Positions 1 through 8,497 of a stretch of 25,892 bases of DNA are shown piece after piece; position 1 is the stretch's first letter; each line of letters begins with the position of its first letter. A program made the translations under genes and the position numbers. The stretch is from JAYSRU01 sp043720875 (GTDB lineage Bacteria; Bacteroidota; Bacteroidia; Flavobacteriales_D; Crocinitomicaceae). The notes below the pieces were generated by a model. It saw nothing but the letters and a program-made list of their open reading frames with translations, searched no databases and was not told where the DNA came from. The stretch spans positions 1-25,892 of the forward strand of contig JAYSRU010000229.1 in assembly GCA_043720875.1 (NCBI GenBank), read 5' to 3'.

Positions 1-1334
1 GGTTTAATTCCACCTGATTTAGCCAAACGAGTTAAATTTGACGTTCTTATTTGTCCGTTGTTGTCAATAATCAACCGAGATCTTTCTCTACTTTTAACAT
101 CCAAAATAGTTCCAAAACTCAAATACGGCTGCAAAAATGTTTTACTTGGCAAGGTAAATCTAAAGTTGATAGGAATACTTATGTAAGAAGAACGTTGCTG
201 TAGACGCATTCTCACGATCACACTATCTGTTGGCGAGTTAAAATAACCTGCTGTTTCAGTTGTAGCAATACGATATGATCCCTCCGAAGAGCTTACTTCG
301 TATCCACCTTGTTGGGAAATTTGGCTATTGTAAATTTTCTTTTGGTAAAAATTTGAAGTGAATCTATTTCCTCCCAAAGACATTCCCGTACGAATGGAAA
401 AATAATCTGAAAAACGATAACCAACATTAATTCCAACAGCTCTGTTGTGCATGATGCTTGATTTTGGACTCAATGTATTAGATTTTAAATCATCCGGATT
501 AATACTCGTGGTAAATTTTCTATAATTATTTCCTGCAACCGCATACATGTCAATTGACCAAGGATTGAAAATAACTATTGGCTTTAGTACGATCAAGTTA
601 AACGGCGCTAGCTCGCTATTATTCACCAACGGAATTAGTTCTTTTTGTTTCACCGGTAAGCTATTCACGGCAGTTTCAAGTTCAGCTTTTTGGGCAAGCG
701 CCAATTCTTTAGCTAAAGCAGCATTTTTTTGTTGTTCAATCACGTTTGTATTCTCAACCGAAATTTTATGATCGGCAATAGAATTCCCCGTAATGCCTGT
801 GTTTTTTTGATCCTTAACCAACGCAACGTTCGAACTTGAGTTATTCGATTTTTGAACCTTGGCAATTTGCGTTTTCTTTTCAGGCACTGACGCAGTAGTT
901 TTTAAACTTGCCGCATTTTGAGTATTTGTTGGAGCTATAGTAGTGTTGTTTGCTGCCGGCTGCGCAGCAGCTTCCTTGTTTTTTTGCAGCTCATTTAATT
1001 CTGCTTGAGTTCTGTATTCTAATTCATTTTGGGATTCGCTTTTAGCTGAGCTAGATGTTGTGTTTGATGTTGTGTTTGATGTTGTGTCTTTAGTAATGTT
1101 TTTCGCGATACGTTCGTTTTGGTTATAATTTTCTACGATGAAATAAGTTCCAATGCTTCCTATAAGCAATAATCCAGTTACCCAATACCAGCCCCCAATT
1201 CTTCGCCCTCCTCCGGCAGGAGGTAAAGCTGCTTTTATGTTACCCCATGCCAATGGCGGTGGGGTTGCAGTTTCATTTTCAAACTTTTGCTGAAAAACTG
1301 CTTGTAAGTTCTTATCGTTTGTAGAGTCGCTCAT
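1..1334 (-). CDS. Anti-sigma-like, inner-membrane-anchored protein with C-terminal outer-membrane beta-barrel (3' partial)
   Basis: The reading frame opens with ATG at 1334 and runs off the left edge (444 codons visible). The first ~45 residues look cytoplasmic and include PPPLAWGNIKAAL. One strongly hydrophobic helix follows (about residues 50-67, WYWVTGLLLIGSIGTYFIV). Next is a long Asn/Gln/Ser/Ala/Lys-rich linker to about residue 230, then sequence typical of Bacteroidota outer-membrane beta-barrels (VGYRFSDYFSIRTGMSLGG; FTLPSKTFLQPYLSFG). The start overlaps the ECF sigma stop by 4 nt (ATGA), so the two are probably coupled. Downstream partners of ECF sigma genes are often anti-sigma factors, so a sigma-binding role for the short cytoplasmic head is inferred. 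No zinc-binding HxxxCxxC motif is visible. The 3' end and the barrel's closing strands lie outside the window. Confidence 0.75.
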   Translation of the reverse strand, partial: MSDSTNDKNLQAVFQQKFENETATPPPLAWGNIKAALPPAGGGRRIGGWYWVTGLLLIGSIGTYFIVENYNQNERIAKNITKDTTSNTTSNTTSSSAKSESQNELEYRTQAELNELQKNKEAAAQPAANNTTIAPTNTQNAASLKTTASVPEKKTQIAKVQKSNNSSSNVALVKDQKNTGITGNSIADHKISVENTNVIEQQKNAALAKELALAQKAELETAVNSLPVKQKELIPLVNNSELAPFNLIVLKPIVIFNPWSIDMYAVAGNNYRKFTTSINPDDLKSNTLSPKSSIMHNRAVGINVGYRFSDYFSIRTGMSLGGNRFTSNFYQKKIYNSQISQQGGYEVSSSEGSYRIATTETAGYFNSPTDSVIVRMRLQQRSSYISIPINFRFTLPSKTFLQPYLSFGTILDVKSRERSRLIIDNNGQIRTSNLTRLAKSGGIK

Positions 1335-1897
1335 AAGTCCTTGGTTTTTGCAATCGCAAATTTATTATCAATGGCCAATTTCAGTTCTCGTTTAGCATCA
1401 AACAATTGAGATTTTGAGGTGCCTTCAGCGATACCTAATTGTTGGGCAATTTCTTTGTGTGAAAATCCTTCAATTACGTAAGCATTAAAAACTTGTTTTC
1501 TTCCAGGAGCCAACTTATCGATAAAATAATGTAACTCTTCAACGTCCATGTCATTCACAAAATCTAAATCGATAACGATTTGTTCTTCTGCGTCTCCCTT
1601 GCTGTTCGTATAGACTGCGGCATTCTTCTTTCGAAAAGATCCTAATGCACAATTCACTGTAATTTTTTTCATCCATCCTCTAAAACTCGCTTCTTTAGAA
1701 TATTGCTTCAGGTTATTATAAATCAAAATAAATGAATCTTGAAGAATATCTTGCGCATCATCTTTATTCGAAACGTAACGTAAACAAACACTATACAACC
1801 AAGGACTATACTTCTGGTATAGACGTTCGAAAGCAACTTGATCATTTTTCAAGCATTTTTCAATCCATTCTATATCCTGAGCATCTAATTCAGCCAT
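1331..1897 (-). CDS. ECF-type RNA polymerase sigma factor (sigma-70 family)
   Basis: A 188-residue protein, the usual ECF length. Region 2 spans about residues 22-92, with the core-binding and -10 recognition helix DAQDILQDSFILIYNNL near 47-63 and RGWMKKITVNCALGSFRKK near 73-91. Region 4 spans about 122-176, ending in the helix-turn-helix HKEIAQQLGIAEGTSKSQLFDAK (shown here only to mark its position, 147-169). No zinc-binding or extra C-terminal domain is present, so control most likely comes from the adjacent membrane protein, whose ATG overlaps this stop by 4 nt. Start at 1897: a purine-rich AAAGGAG lies about 17-23 nt upstream, and a two-block promoter-like motif at 1922-1952 precedes it. 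The same motif precedes the CotH/T9SS gene, which suggests autoregulation. Confidence 0.93.
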   Translation of the reverse strand: MAELDAQDIEWIEKCLKNDQVAFERLYQKYSPWLYSVCLRYVSNKDDAQDILQDSFILIYNNLKQYSKEASFRGWMKKITVNCALGSFRKKNAAVYTNSKGDAEEQIVIDLDFVNDMDVEELHYFIDKLAPGRKQVFNAYVIEGFSHKEIAQQLGIAEGTSKSQLFDAKRELKLAIDNKFAIAKTKDL

Positions 1898-1921
1898 GCA
1901 ATTGTATCAGTTCTCCTTTGA

Positions 1922-1952
1922 AAGATGCAATGGTTTCAAAAAAGGTTGGGTT
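1922..1952 (-). promoter_or_regulatory. Two-block ECF-like promoter motif upstream of the sigma gene
   Basis: On the minus strand AACCCAACCTTT (1952-1941), a 10-nt spacer and TTGCATCTT (1930-1922) lie 25 nt before the sigma start. The AACC core and spacing fit an ECF -35/-10 pair. The same two blocks with the same spacer length occur at 22672-22702 before the CotH-family gene. Assignment to this sigma factor is inferred. Confidence 0.55.
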
Positions 1953-1971
1953 AGAAATTAATTTACAAAAG

Positions 1972-2000
1972 AAAAGCGAATCCTTGAGAGATTCGCTTTT
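1972..2000 (-). terminator. Rho-independent terminator of the 119-aa gene
   Basis: A perfect 11-bp inverted repeat (AAAAGCGAATC / GATTCGCTTTT) with a 7-nt loop, followed on the minus strand by a T-rich stretch. It lies 17 nt past the stop of the gene at 2017-2376 and insulates that gene from the sigma operon. Confidence 0.8.
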
Positions 2001-2016
2001 CGTATGATTTGTTATT

Positions 2017-2376
2017 TTAATATAATTCTTCTTTCAAAGCCGAGCGGTAATCTTTAATTTCCTCACGGTTAATTTTATGATCTGCATTGATTAACAAATT
2101 CATCAAATACAAAAAGTTTTCTTTGTCTTCAATGTCTAAAGGATATTCATTTCCTTCCTCATCTTCGTCAAACTGAGCTTGTATGTCAAATGCTTCGTTT
2201 TTTTCCAAAAACTCATACGATAATCGTACAACCTTAGTAACCAAAGGATCTTCTTCCTTCAAACCAAATTCTCTTAATGCTTTTAAGTCCTCGATCAATC
2301 CTTTTGCTTGAATGCCTCCTTTTTCAACTTTGGCAATAATTTCAGTGATTTGCTTATTTGCAGCTGCAAGTTTCAT
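2017..2376 (-). CDS. Small acidic conserved hypothetical protein
   Basis: 119 residues, predicted helical, with no signal peptide or membrane segment. The middle is strongly acidic (FDEDEEGNEYPLDIEDKENF at about 70-89) and the C-terminus is charged. I do not recognise a named family. Its reality is supported by a good -7 box (TACCTTTG, 2406-2399) placed 23 nt upstream of the ATG and a strong hairpin terminator just after the stop, so it is a monocistronic unit. It is probably a cytoplasmic soluble protein; no function is proposed. Confidence 0.8.
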   Translation of the reverse strand: MKLAAANKQITEIIAKVEKGGIQAKGLIEDLKALREFGLKEEDPLVTKVVRLSYEFLEKNEAFDIQAQFDEDEEGNEYPLDIEDKENFLYLMNLLINADHKINREEIKDYRSALKEELY

Positions 2377-2398
2377 AATATTCTTTTTTTCAGAATGG

Positions 2399-2406
2399 CA
2401 AAGGTA
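2399..2406 (-). promoter_or_regulatory. Bacteroidota -7 box for the 119-aa gene
   Basis: TACCTTTG on the minus strand is a perfect TAnnTTTG match. No clear -33 TTG is seen. Confidence 0.5.
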
Positions 2407-2530
2407 ACATTATTTGTAGAGACTCTATGCATAGAATTATGGATTGTTGAAATTCTACCACAAGCACTTCACTGTATTGCGCAGATTCCTTCTAAAAAGT
2501 CACATTTCCCAATAAAACAATTGGAAAGGT

Positions 2531-2561
2531 TTGTTTCAATCTAAATGCTTTTGTATTTTTG
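2531..2561 (+). promoter_or_regulatory. Promoter of the LysE-type gene; it decides the start codon
   Basis: TTG (2531-2533), a 20-nt spacer and TATTTTTG (2554-2561) match the Bacteroidota consensus TTG-N19to21-TAnnTTTG. Transcription would start near 2567, so an upstream TTG start at 2531 is excluded. Confidence 0.6.
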
Positions 2562-2578
2562 CAGAAACCATATTCGAT

Positions 2579-3223
2579 TTGACAGAAATAATTTTTAAAG
2601 CAATTGTTGCAGGGGTAGTCTTGAGTGTGCTTATCGGTCCTGTTTTCTTTATCCTTTTAGAAACAAGTATTCGAAAAGGGGTGAAAGCTGCTTTGGCATT
2701 TGATGCCGGTGTATTGTTGAGTGACCTTATTTATATTTGTATAGCCTATTTCTTTTACTCTGAAGTTGAATCTGTTACTAAAAGTGAGGATAACTTTATT
2801 ATTAAGATAATTGGAGGAAGCTTCTTTTTATTTTTCGGTGTAGCAACATTTTTAAAAAAAATTAAAGATCCCCATGCTGATCCAGACTCAAGCGGATTGC
2901 TAACGCAAGGAGATTACTTAAAATTTTTTACAAAAGGTTTTATCTTAAACCTAGTTAATCCGATGGTACTATTTTATTGGTTTAGTATCTTAGCTCTTGG
3001 ATCAAAAGGATCAATTAATGGTTTGTCTAGCGGCGCTACTCTGTTTATTTATATCGCAGTATTATTGTTTACTTTTTTCTCCATTGATGTGTTGAAAATT
3101 TTTGGTGCAAAAATGCTTCGCCCCTATATTACAAAAGATGTCTTGTCTTCACTTAACAAAATAACAGGGAGTATAATTTTTATTTTTGGGATTATATTAT
3201 TGGTTCAAGTGATTTTTAGATAA
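2579..3223 (+). CDS. LysE-family amino-acid/metabolite exporter
   Basis: 214 residues from a TTG start at 2579. The open frame extends further upstream, but the promoter lies within that extension. The first helix (KAIVAGVVLSVLIGPVFFIL) carries the GPvff motif typical of the LysE/RhtB exporter N-terminus. About six hydrophobic helices follow, with a short charged loop (KKIKDPHADPDSSG) and the second-half motif GFILNLVNPMVLFYWFS, which matches the family's conserved NP. The family exports amino acids or related small molecules through the inner membrane; the substrate cannot be read from sequence. The neighbours do not suggest a pathway. No terminator is obvious before the next gene. Confidence 0.85.
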   Translation: MTEIIFKAIVAGVVLSVLIGPVFFILLETSIRKGVKAALAFDAGVLLSDLIYICIAYFFYSEVESVTKSEDNFIIKIIGGSFFLFFGVATFLKKIKDPHADPDSSGLLTQGDYLKFFTKGFILNLVNPMVLFYWFSILALGSKGSINGLSSGATLFIYIAVLLFTFFSIDVLKIFGAKMLRPYITKDVLSSLNKITGSIIFIFGIILLVQVIFR

Positions 3224-3288
3224 TATTTTGTACCATTTCGGCTTAACTGCGTTTTACATATTATATTAAAAACTCTCCGATTTCACTT

Positions 3289-4992
3289 ATGAAATTCCTT
3301 CTGTCCACACTTGTAATTATACTGTTTTCCTCGGCTTTTAGCCAAAAGGTTGAAAAAGAAAATCAAACCCGTCGTCAATACAATTATTGGGATTTTGCTA
3401 AAACCAAAATAGAATCTGAAGGTTCTTATTACAAAGATGCCCTTGGAGAAACCACCAAAAAACACGGTTCTTGGATATTTTACTCGAAAAATGGGAACAA
3501 AGAGGAACTGCGTAATTATTATATGGGTAAACTGCATGGACCTGTTCTACTCTATTTTACGAATGGAAAATTGAAACAAGAAGGATATTTTAAACTGGAC
3601 ATTCAAGACAGTGTGTTTAGAGAATGGAATGAAACTTCTAAAATTTCTCAAGAAGGATTTTATAAAGCTGGCAAGCCAATAGGATTTTGGAAGGACTATT
3701 ACATTACGGGTAAACAGAAATCGGAACAAGAGATTATAGATACCACGACTTATATTCGATCGTTTTGGATGCCGGATAGTTTACATACACAAACTATTAA
3801 AAACGGCACTGGAAAATACAACACCTTTTACACCACTGGCCACAAAAAAGAAGTTTATACTTACGTAAACGGACTACCCAATGGTGCCTTTGAAGAATTC
3901 AGTATATATGGCTATTTATTTTTGCGTGGCGAATTCGTAAACAACTTAAAAACTGGTGAATGGACGTATTTTTATTACACTGGACCTGTTGAAAAAATTA
4001 GTAATTATAAAGCCGGAAAACTTGATGGAAAATATGTTTATTACTACGACAACGAACAAATAAACGTTGAAGGATATTATTCTGAAGGTGAAAAAACCGG
4101 GATTTGGACTTGGTATACGAACAAGGGCACGCGCGACATGCAAGGCGAGTTTAAAGATGGCAAGCAAGATGGAAACTGGACATTTTGGTTTCCAACAGGG
4201 GAATTAAGCTATACTGCACAATTTAAAGCAGATAAGAAACATGGTAATTGGGCATATCAATATCAAAATGGAAAACCATTCAAAAAAGGCGCTTTTGTGG
4301 ATGATGAAAAAGATGGTTTATGGGAAACATGGTATGAAGATGGACAACTTCTAATGTCTGGTGTATACAAGCTGTCTCGCGAAGAAGGGAAATGGGTAAA
4401 CTACTGGCAAAACGGTGAAATTAAGAATGAAGCTAATTTCAAAAATGGATTTTTGGACGGACCGTGGCTTTCGTTTTTCGAATCAGGGAAACCCCATTTG
4501 ACAGGTGAATATGAGCGAAATTTCAAATCCGGTACTTGGACAGATTACTTTGACAACGGAAAACCAAAAGACGTAGTAAGCTACAAAGTAATTACCGTGA
4601 AGTCGAAAATTGATTACGGCATTATGAAAGATCGTACGCATGAAGAAAGCGTAAAAGACGGAATCTCCATTTCATATTCTTCGAAGGATTTCAAAAAAAC
4701 TGAAGAGGGTACATTCAAAAATGGGAAAAAACATGGAGGCTGGATAGATTATTATCCCGGAGGAAGATATCCCGCGGTTACTTCGCATTATAATGAAGGT
4801 GAATTAGATGGCTGGTTGCGTCAATACACCAGAAAGGGTGATCTAACCAGTGAAAGTGAATATAAGAATGGATTGAAACACGGAAAATTTATCGTCTACG
4901 GCAGCAAAGGAAAAATAATTAAAGAAATTAACTTCAAAGATGGCCAACAAGTGCAAGAGAATTCAAAGGTTCCAGGTATCGGCAAAAATTAA
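3289..4992 (+). CDS. Exported MORN/YwqK-type repeat protein
   Basis: 567 residues. The N-terminus (MKFLLSTLVIILFSSAFSQ) is a Sec signal peptide with cleavage probably after SAFS. The rest is almost wholly a tandem array of ~22-24-residue repeats of the form GxWxxYxxNGkxxxxgxYxxG (for example DGNWTFWFPTGELSYTAQF), as in MORN repeat/YwqK-like proteins. Only the segment around residues 150-170 and the run after ~430 break the regular period. Such arrays form extended beta-hairpin structures. In Bacteroidota they are common as periplasmic or surface proteins of unknown role; the toxin-antitoxin label sometimes attached to YwqK-like proteins has no support here. ispD begins 2 nt after this stop, so the two are probably co-transcribed. 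Confidence 0.85.
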   Translation: MKFLLSTLVIILFSSAFSQKVEKENQTRRQYNYWDFAKTKIESEGSYYKDALGETTKKHGSWIFYSKNGNKEELRNYYMGKLHGPVLLYFTNGKLKQEGYFKLDIQDSVFREWNETSKISQEGFYKAGKPIGFWKDYYITGKQKSEQEIIDTTTYIRSFWMPDSLHTQTIKNGTGKYNTFYTTGHKKEVYTYVNGLPNGAFEEFSIYGYLFLRGEFVNNLKTGEWTYFYYTGPVEKISNYKAGKLDGKYVYYYDNEQINVEGYYSEGEKTGIWTWYTNKGTRDMQGEFKDGKQDGNWTFWFPTGELSYTAQFKADKKHGNWAYQYQNGKPFKKGAFVDDEKDGLWETWYEDGQLLMSGVYKLSREEGKWVNYWQNGEIKNEANFKNGFLDGPWLSFFESGKPHLTGEYERNFKSGTWTDYFDNGKPKDVVSYKVITVKSKIDYGIMKDRTHEESVKDGISISYSSKDFKKTEEGTFKNGKKHGGWIDYYPGGRYPAVTSHYNEGELDGWLRQYTRKGDLTSESEYKNGLKHGKFIVYGSKGKIIKEINFKDGQQVQENSKVPGIGKN

Positions 4993-4994
4993 GG

Positions 4995-5657
4995 ATGACA
5001 TCAACTATAATTATTACAGCGGGGGGTATCGGAAAGCGCATGAATTCTGCAGTTCCTAAACAATTTTTGCTTTTAAATGGGACTCCTATTTTAATGCACA
5101 CCATACAACGCTTTTTTGATTTTGATGCCCAAGCGCAACTTTTGGTCACACTTCCCGCAATTTGGTTTAATGAATGGGCTCTCTTGTGTGAACAACATGA
5201 TTTTACATTAAAACATCACGTGGTAGAAGGCGGAACAGAACGCTTTGATTCTATAAAAGAAGCAATAAAATTAGCAACTGGCGAAGTTATTTGTATTCAC
5301 GACGGTGTGCGACCATTTGTGTCTACGGAAACAATTCAAGCTGTTTTTGATACAGTACATCACACAGGCGCTTCAATTCCCGTAATTGAGGTGAACGAAT
5401 CCCTGCGACATGTTTTGCCTAATTCTAACATAGCAGTAGATCGTTCAAAATTTAAACTGGTTCAAACACCTCAATGTTTTGAAGCATCTTTGCTAAAGAA
5501 GGCCTACGAAAAAGAATATCAAGCTACTTTTACAGATGATGCCAGTGTGGTTGAAAACATTGGAGTTAAAATAACTTTGGTTCCAGGTAATGCTGAAAAC
5601 ATCAAGATTACCTCACCACTTGATTTAGCTATCGGAGAACTATTGTTCAAGCAATAA
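4995..5657 (+). CDS. ispD: 2-C-methyl-D-erythritol 4-phosphate cytidylyltransferase
   Basis: 220 residues, normal length. It makes CDP-methylerythritol from MEP and CTP in the non-mevalonate isoprenoid pathway. Visible motifs are the nucleotide-binding N-terminus TAGGIGKRM (8-16) with PKQF (21-24), EGGTERFDSI (78-87), HDGVRPF (102-108), QTPQCF (157-162), TDD (180-182) and GNAENIKIT (198-206). The family usually has AAGxGxRM; here the first Ala is Thr. The start follows the MORN-protein stop by 2 nt, so it probably shares that transcript. No fused ispF domain is present. Confidence 0.96.
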   Translation: MTSTIIITAGGIGKRMNSAVPKQFLLLNGTPILMHTIQRFFDFDAQAQLLVTLPAIWFNEWALLCEQHDFTLKHHVVEGGTERFDSIKEAIKLATGEVICIHDGVRPFVSTETIQAVFDTVHHTGASIPVIEVNESLRHVLPNSNIAVDRSKFKLVQTPQCFEASLLKKAYEKEYQATFTDDASVVENIGVKITLVPGNAENIKITSPLDLAIGELLFKQ

Positions 5658-5713
5658 TACTGCGCTAAACGTCATAAAAATGAGCTTTGTTGTGGCCATC
5701 CTACTATTTCGTG

Positions 5714-5728
5714 CCCACCCACCCACCC
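5714..5728 (-). other. Potential G-quadruplex (GGGT)3GGG
   Basis: The plus strand carries CCCACCCACCCACCC, so the minus strand is four G3 runs with single-T loops. This is the composition of the most stable parallel quadruplexes known in vitro. It sits in the 167-nt gap between ispD and purH, 70-84 nt upstream of the purH -7 box, in an otherwise AT-rich gap. Confidence 0.6.
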
Positions 5729-5797
5729 TATAAATAACCTGAGGCAAATTTCTTGAAAATTCATTTTAAAACCACTGCTCAACGGAATTAAAAACCC

Positions 5798-5805
5798 TAT
5801 CTTTG
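5798..5805 (+). promoter_or_regulatory. Bacteroidota -7 box for purH
   Basis: TATCTTTG followed by CA is a perfect TAnnTTTG match, 20 nt before the purH ATG, giving a very short leader. A -33 TTG is not evident at the right distance. Confidence 0.65.
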
Positions 5806-5824
5806 CACCCTCAAAATCAAAGGC

Positions 5825-7354
5825 ATGGCAGCAACATTAAAAATTTCGCAAGCGCTTATTTCTGTTTATGATAAAACAGGTTTAGCTCCAATTATTCATC
5901 AATTAGCAAAAGACGGCGTTGTCTTTTATTCAACAGGTGGAACACAAGCCTTTATCGAAGAACTTGGTTATGCTGTTATTCCGGTAGAAGAATTGACTTC
6001 ATACCCAAGTATTTTAGGTGGTCGTGTAAAAACCTTACACCCAAAAGTATTTGGCGGAATTTTAAATCGTAGAAATGTTGCCCAAGATCAAGAACAGTTA
6101 GCTGAATTTGATATTCCGCAAATTGATTTAGTGATTGTTGATTTATATCCTTTTGAAGCCACGGTAAAATCTGGCGCGAGTCATGAAGATATTGTAGAAA
6201 AAATTGACATTGGCGGAATTTCTCTTATTAGAGCGGGTGCAAAAAATTACGATGATGTTGTCATCATCCCAAGTCAAGCGCACTACGCTAATTTCTTAGA
6301 AATTATAACGGAACTTAATAGTGCTACCACACACGACCAACGTAGAAACTTTTCGAAAGGAGCGTTTCACGTTTCATCACATTACGACGGGATGATTTAT
6401 AACTATTTCAACCAAGGAGAAGATCTAATTTTCAAGCAAAGTATTGAGACAGCGCAAGTATTACGTTACGGTGAGAACCCACATCAAAAAGGCGTCTTTT
6501 ACGGCGATTTGGACGCATTATTTACCAAATTACACGGTAAAGAATTGTCGTATAACAACTTATTAGATGTTGATGCTGCTATTCAATTAATGAACGATTT
6601 CAAGCACGAAGATCCAACATTTGCGATCTTAAAACACAATAACGCATGTGGAGTTGCAACGCGACCCACTTTAGCAGCTGCTTACGATTCGGCCTTGGCT
6701 GGCGATCCAGTTTCAGCGTTTGGGGGAATCTTAATTGCAAATACTGCAATTGACGTTGCAACCGCTACATTGGTTAACGACTTATTTTGTGAAGTAATTA
6801 TTGCCCCAGCTTATGATCAAGCTGCGTTAGAAATTCTTCAAAGCAAAAAAAATAGAGTGATTCTAATTCAAAAAGAATGCGCTTTGCCCACCAAACAATT
6901 TAGAACATTGTTGAATGGTGTCATTGAACAAGATAAAGATTTGATTACAGAAACGGCAGAAGATTTTGAAACAAGAACGTTAACATCGCCAAAAGCTAAT
7001 CAAATTCCAGATTTATTGTTTGCTAATAAACTGGTAAAACACACTAAATCTAACACCATTGTTTTAGTAAAAAATGGTCAATTATTAGCAAGTGGAACCG
7101 GTCAAACATCTCGTGTTGATGCGTTAAACCAAGCGATACATAAAGCAAAAAGTTTCGGATTTGATTTGCAAGATGCTGTTATGGCTTCCGACGCATTTTT
7201 CCCGTTTCCAGATTGTGTAGAAATTGCACATCTTGTTGGAATTAATGCCGTTGTTCAACCAGGAGGATCAATTAAAGACCAGTTATCCTTAGATTATTGC
7301 AATGCACACAATGTAGCGATGGTTTTCACAGGAAACCGTCATTTTAAACATTAA
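5825..7354 (+). CDS. purH: Bifunctional AICAR formyltransferase / IMP cyclohydrolase
   Basis: 509 residues, full length. It catalyses the last two steps of de novo IMP synthesis. The N-terminal MGS-like IMP cyclohydrolase domain (about 5-190) shows ISVYDKTG, STGGTQAF and GGRVKTLHPKVFGGIL. The C-terminal AICAR transformylase domain shows RYGENPHQKG, KHNNACGVA, DPVSAFGGI, VMASDAFFPFPD and PGGS(I)KD, and ends in FTGNRHFKH. It has its own -7 box 20 nt upstream. mreB follows in the same direction after 117 nt, an arrangement I recall as common in Bacteroidota. Confidence 0.98.
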   Translation: MAATLKISQALISVYDKTGLAPIIHQLAKDGVVFYSTGGTQAFIEELGYAVIPVEELTSYPSILGGRVKTLHPKVFGGILNRRNVAQDQEQLAEFDIPQIDLVIVDLYPFEATVKSGASHEDIVEKIDIGGISLIRAGAKNYDDVVIIPSQAHYANFLEIITELNSATTHDQRRNFSKGAFHVSSHYDGMIYNYFNQGEDLIFKQSIETAQVLRYGENPHQKGVFYGDLDALFTKLHGKELSYNNLLDVDAAIQLMNDFKHEDPTFAILKHNNACGVATRPTLAAAYDSALAGDPVSAFGGILIANTAIDVATATLVNDLFCEVIIAPAYDQAALEILQSKKNRVILIQKECALPTKQFRTLLNGVIEQDKDLITETAEDFETRTLTSPKANQIPDLLFANKLVKHTKSNTIVLVKNGQLLASGTGQTSRVDALNQAIHKAKSFGFDLQDAVMASDAFFPFPDCVEIAHLVGINAVVQPGGSIKDQLSLDYCNAHNVAMVFTGNRHFKH

Positions 7355-7355
7355 T

Positions 7356-7386
7356 TTGGTGATATTTGAAAAAGAAAGTATATTTT
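7356..7386 (+). promoter_or_regulatory. Candidate mreB promoter
   Basis: TTG (7356-7358), a 20-nt spacer and TATATTTT (7379-7386) resemble the Bacteroidota consensus with one -7 mismatch. This would give a leader of about 80 nt. Confidence 0.35.
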
Positions 7387-7471
7387 TACTGTAAAACGTA
7401 ACTATTCTTTCTAACTTACGATTACACGCATACATACGCTTGTCCGTTTATACGGCAAAAACACATACAGA

Positions 7472-8497
7472 ATGGGACTTTTCAACTTTTTAACGCAAGA
7501 AATTGCAATCGATTTGGGCACAGCAAACACGCTTATCATCATGAATGATAAAGTTGTGGTTGATGAACCTTCAATTGTAGCCAAGGATATTCAAACGGGT
7601 AAAATCGTAGCGATAGGAAAAAAGGCACAACAAATGCATGGTAAAACGCACAAGTTAATTGAAACAGTTCGACCGTTGAAAGATGGTGTAATTGCAGATT
7701 TCCAAAGCGCAGAGCAAATGATCCGTGGAATGATTAAAATGATCAATCCAAAAAAATCACTTTTCAACCCAACCTTACGTATGGTTATCTGTATCCCATC
7801 AGGTATTACGGAAGTGGAGAAAAGAGCGGTACGCGATTCTGCAGAACATGCTGGAGCAAAAGAAGTATATTTAATTCACGAACCAATGGCAGCTGCGATT
7901 GGAATCGGAATTGACGTAGAAGAACCAATGGGAAATATGATCATTGATATTGGCGGTGGAACTTCAGAAATTGCGGTAATTGCACTTGGCGGAATCGTTT
8001 GTGATAAATCTATTCGTATTGCTGGTGATGATTTTACTTCTGACATTGAAGAATACATGCGTCGCCAACACAACATATTAGTTGGAGAGCGAACTGCTGA
8101 ACAAATTAAAATACAAGTTGGAGCGGCATTGCCAGAATTAGACAATCCACCAGCAGATTATGCCGTACGTGGTCGTGATTTAATGACGGGTATTCCAAAA
8201 GAAATTATTGTTACGTATTCTGAAGTTGCTTATGCTTTGGATAAAACTATTTCTAAAATAGAAGAAGCGATACTTTCTGCATTGGAAATGACACCACCAG
8301 AACTGTCTGCAGATATTTACAAAACTGGAATCTACCTTGCAGGAGGAGGTTCAATGTTACGTGGTTTGGATAAGCGTATTTCTGCGAAAACTAAATTACC
8401 TGTACACATTGCTGAAGATCCATTGCGCGCAGTAGCACGTGGCACGAGCATTGCCTTAAAGAATATTGATCGTTATCAATTCCTTATCAAGGATTAA
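7472..8497 (+). CDS. mreB: Rod shape-determining actin homologue MreB
   Basis: 341 residues, the family's normal length. The actin-fold nucleotide-binding motifs are all present: phosphate-1 IDLGTANT near residue 13, phosphate-2 DIGGGTSEIAVIALGG near 159, the EPMAAAIG segment, and the adenosine motif YLAGGGSMLRGLD near 285. The N-terminus MGLFNFLTQEIAIDLG is a typical membrane-targeting and start region. MreB filaments direct lateral cell-wall synthesis. mreC, mreD, mrdA and rodA do not follow: a strong hairpin terminator and a DUF3108 gene come next, so the rest of the rod complex must be encoded elsewhere. Confidence 0.97.
   Translation: MGLFNFLTQEIAIDLGTANTLIIMNDKVVVDEPSIVAKDIQTGKIVAIGKKAQQMHGKTHKLIETVRPLKDGVIADFQSAEQMIRGMIKMINPKKSLFNPTLRMVICIPSGITEVEKRAVRDSAEHAGAKEVYLIHEPMAAAIGIGIDVEEPMGNMIIDIGGGTSEIAVIALGGIVCDKSIRIAGDDFTSDIEEYMRRQHNILVGERTAEQIKIQVGAALPELDNPPADYAVRGRDLMTGIPKEIIVTYSEVAYALDKTISKIEEAILSALEMTPPELSADIYKTGIYLAGGGSMLRGLDKRISAKTKLPVHIAEDPLRAVARGTSIALKNIDRYQFLIKD

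Noticed and set aside
547..771. Plus-strand open frame of 74 codons at the left edge
   Set aside because: It is antisense to the linker of the sigma-partner protein, whose frame is open over the whole stretch and has clear domains.
3289..4992. Toxin-antitoxin antitoxin based on YwqK-like repeats
   Set aside because: It has a signal peptide, is 567 residues long and has no toxin-like neighbour; the repeat alone does not imply that role.
5658..5824. Riboswitch (such as a purine riboswitch) upstream of purH
   Set aside because: Only 20 nt separate the -7 box from the ATG, and no paired structure fitting a riboswitch was seen.
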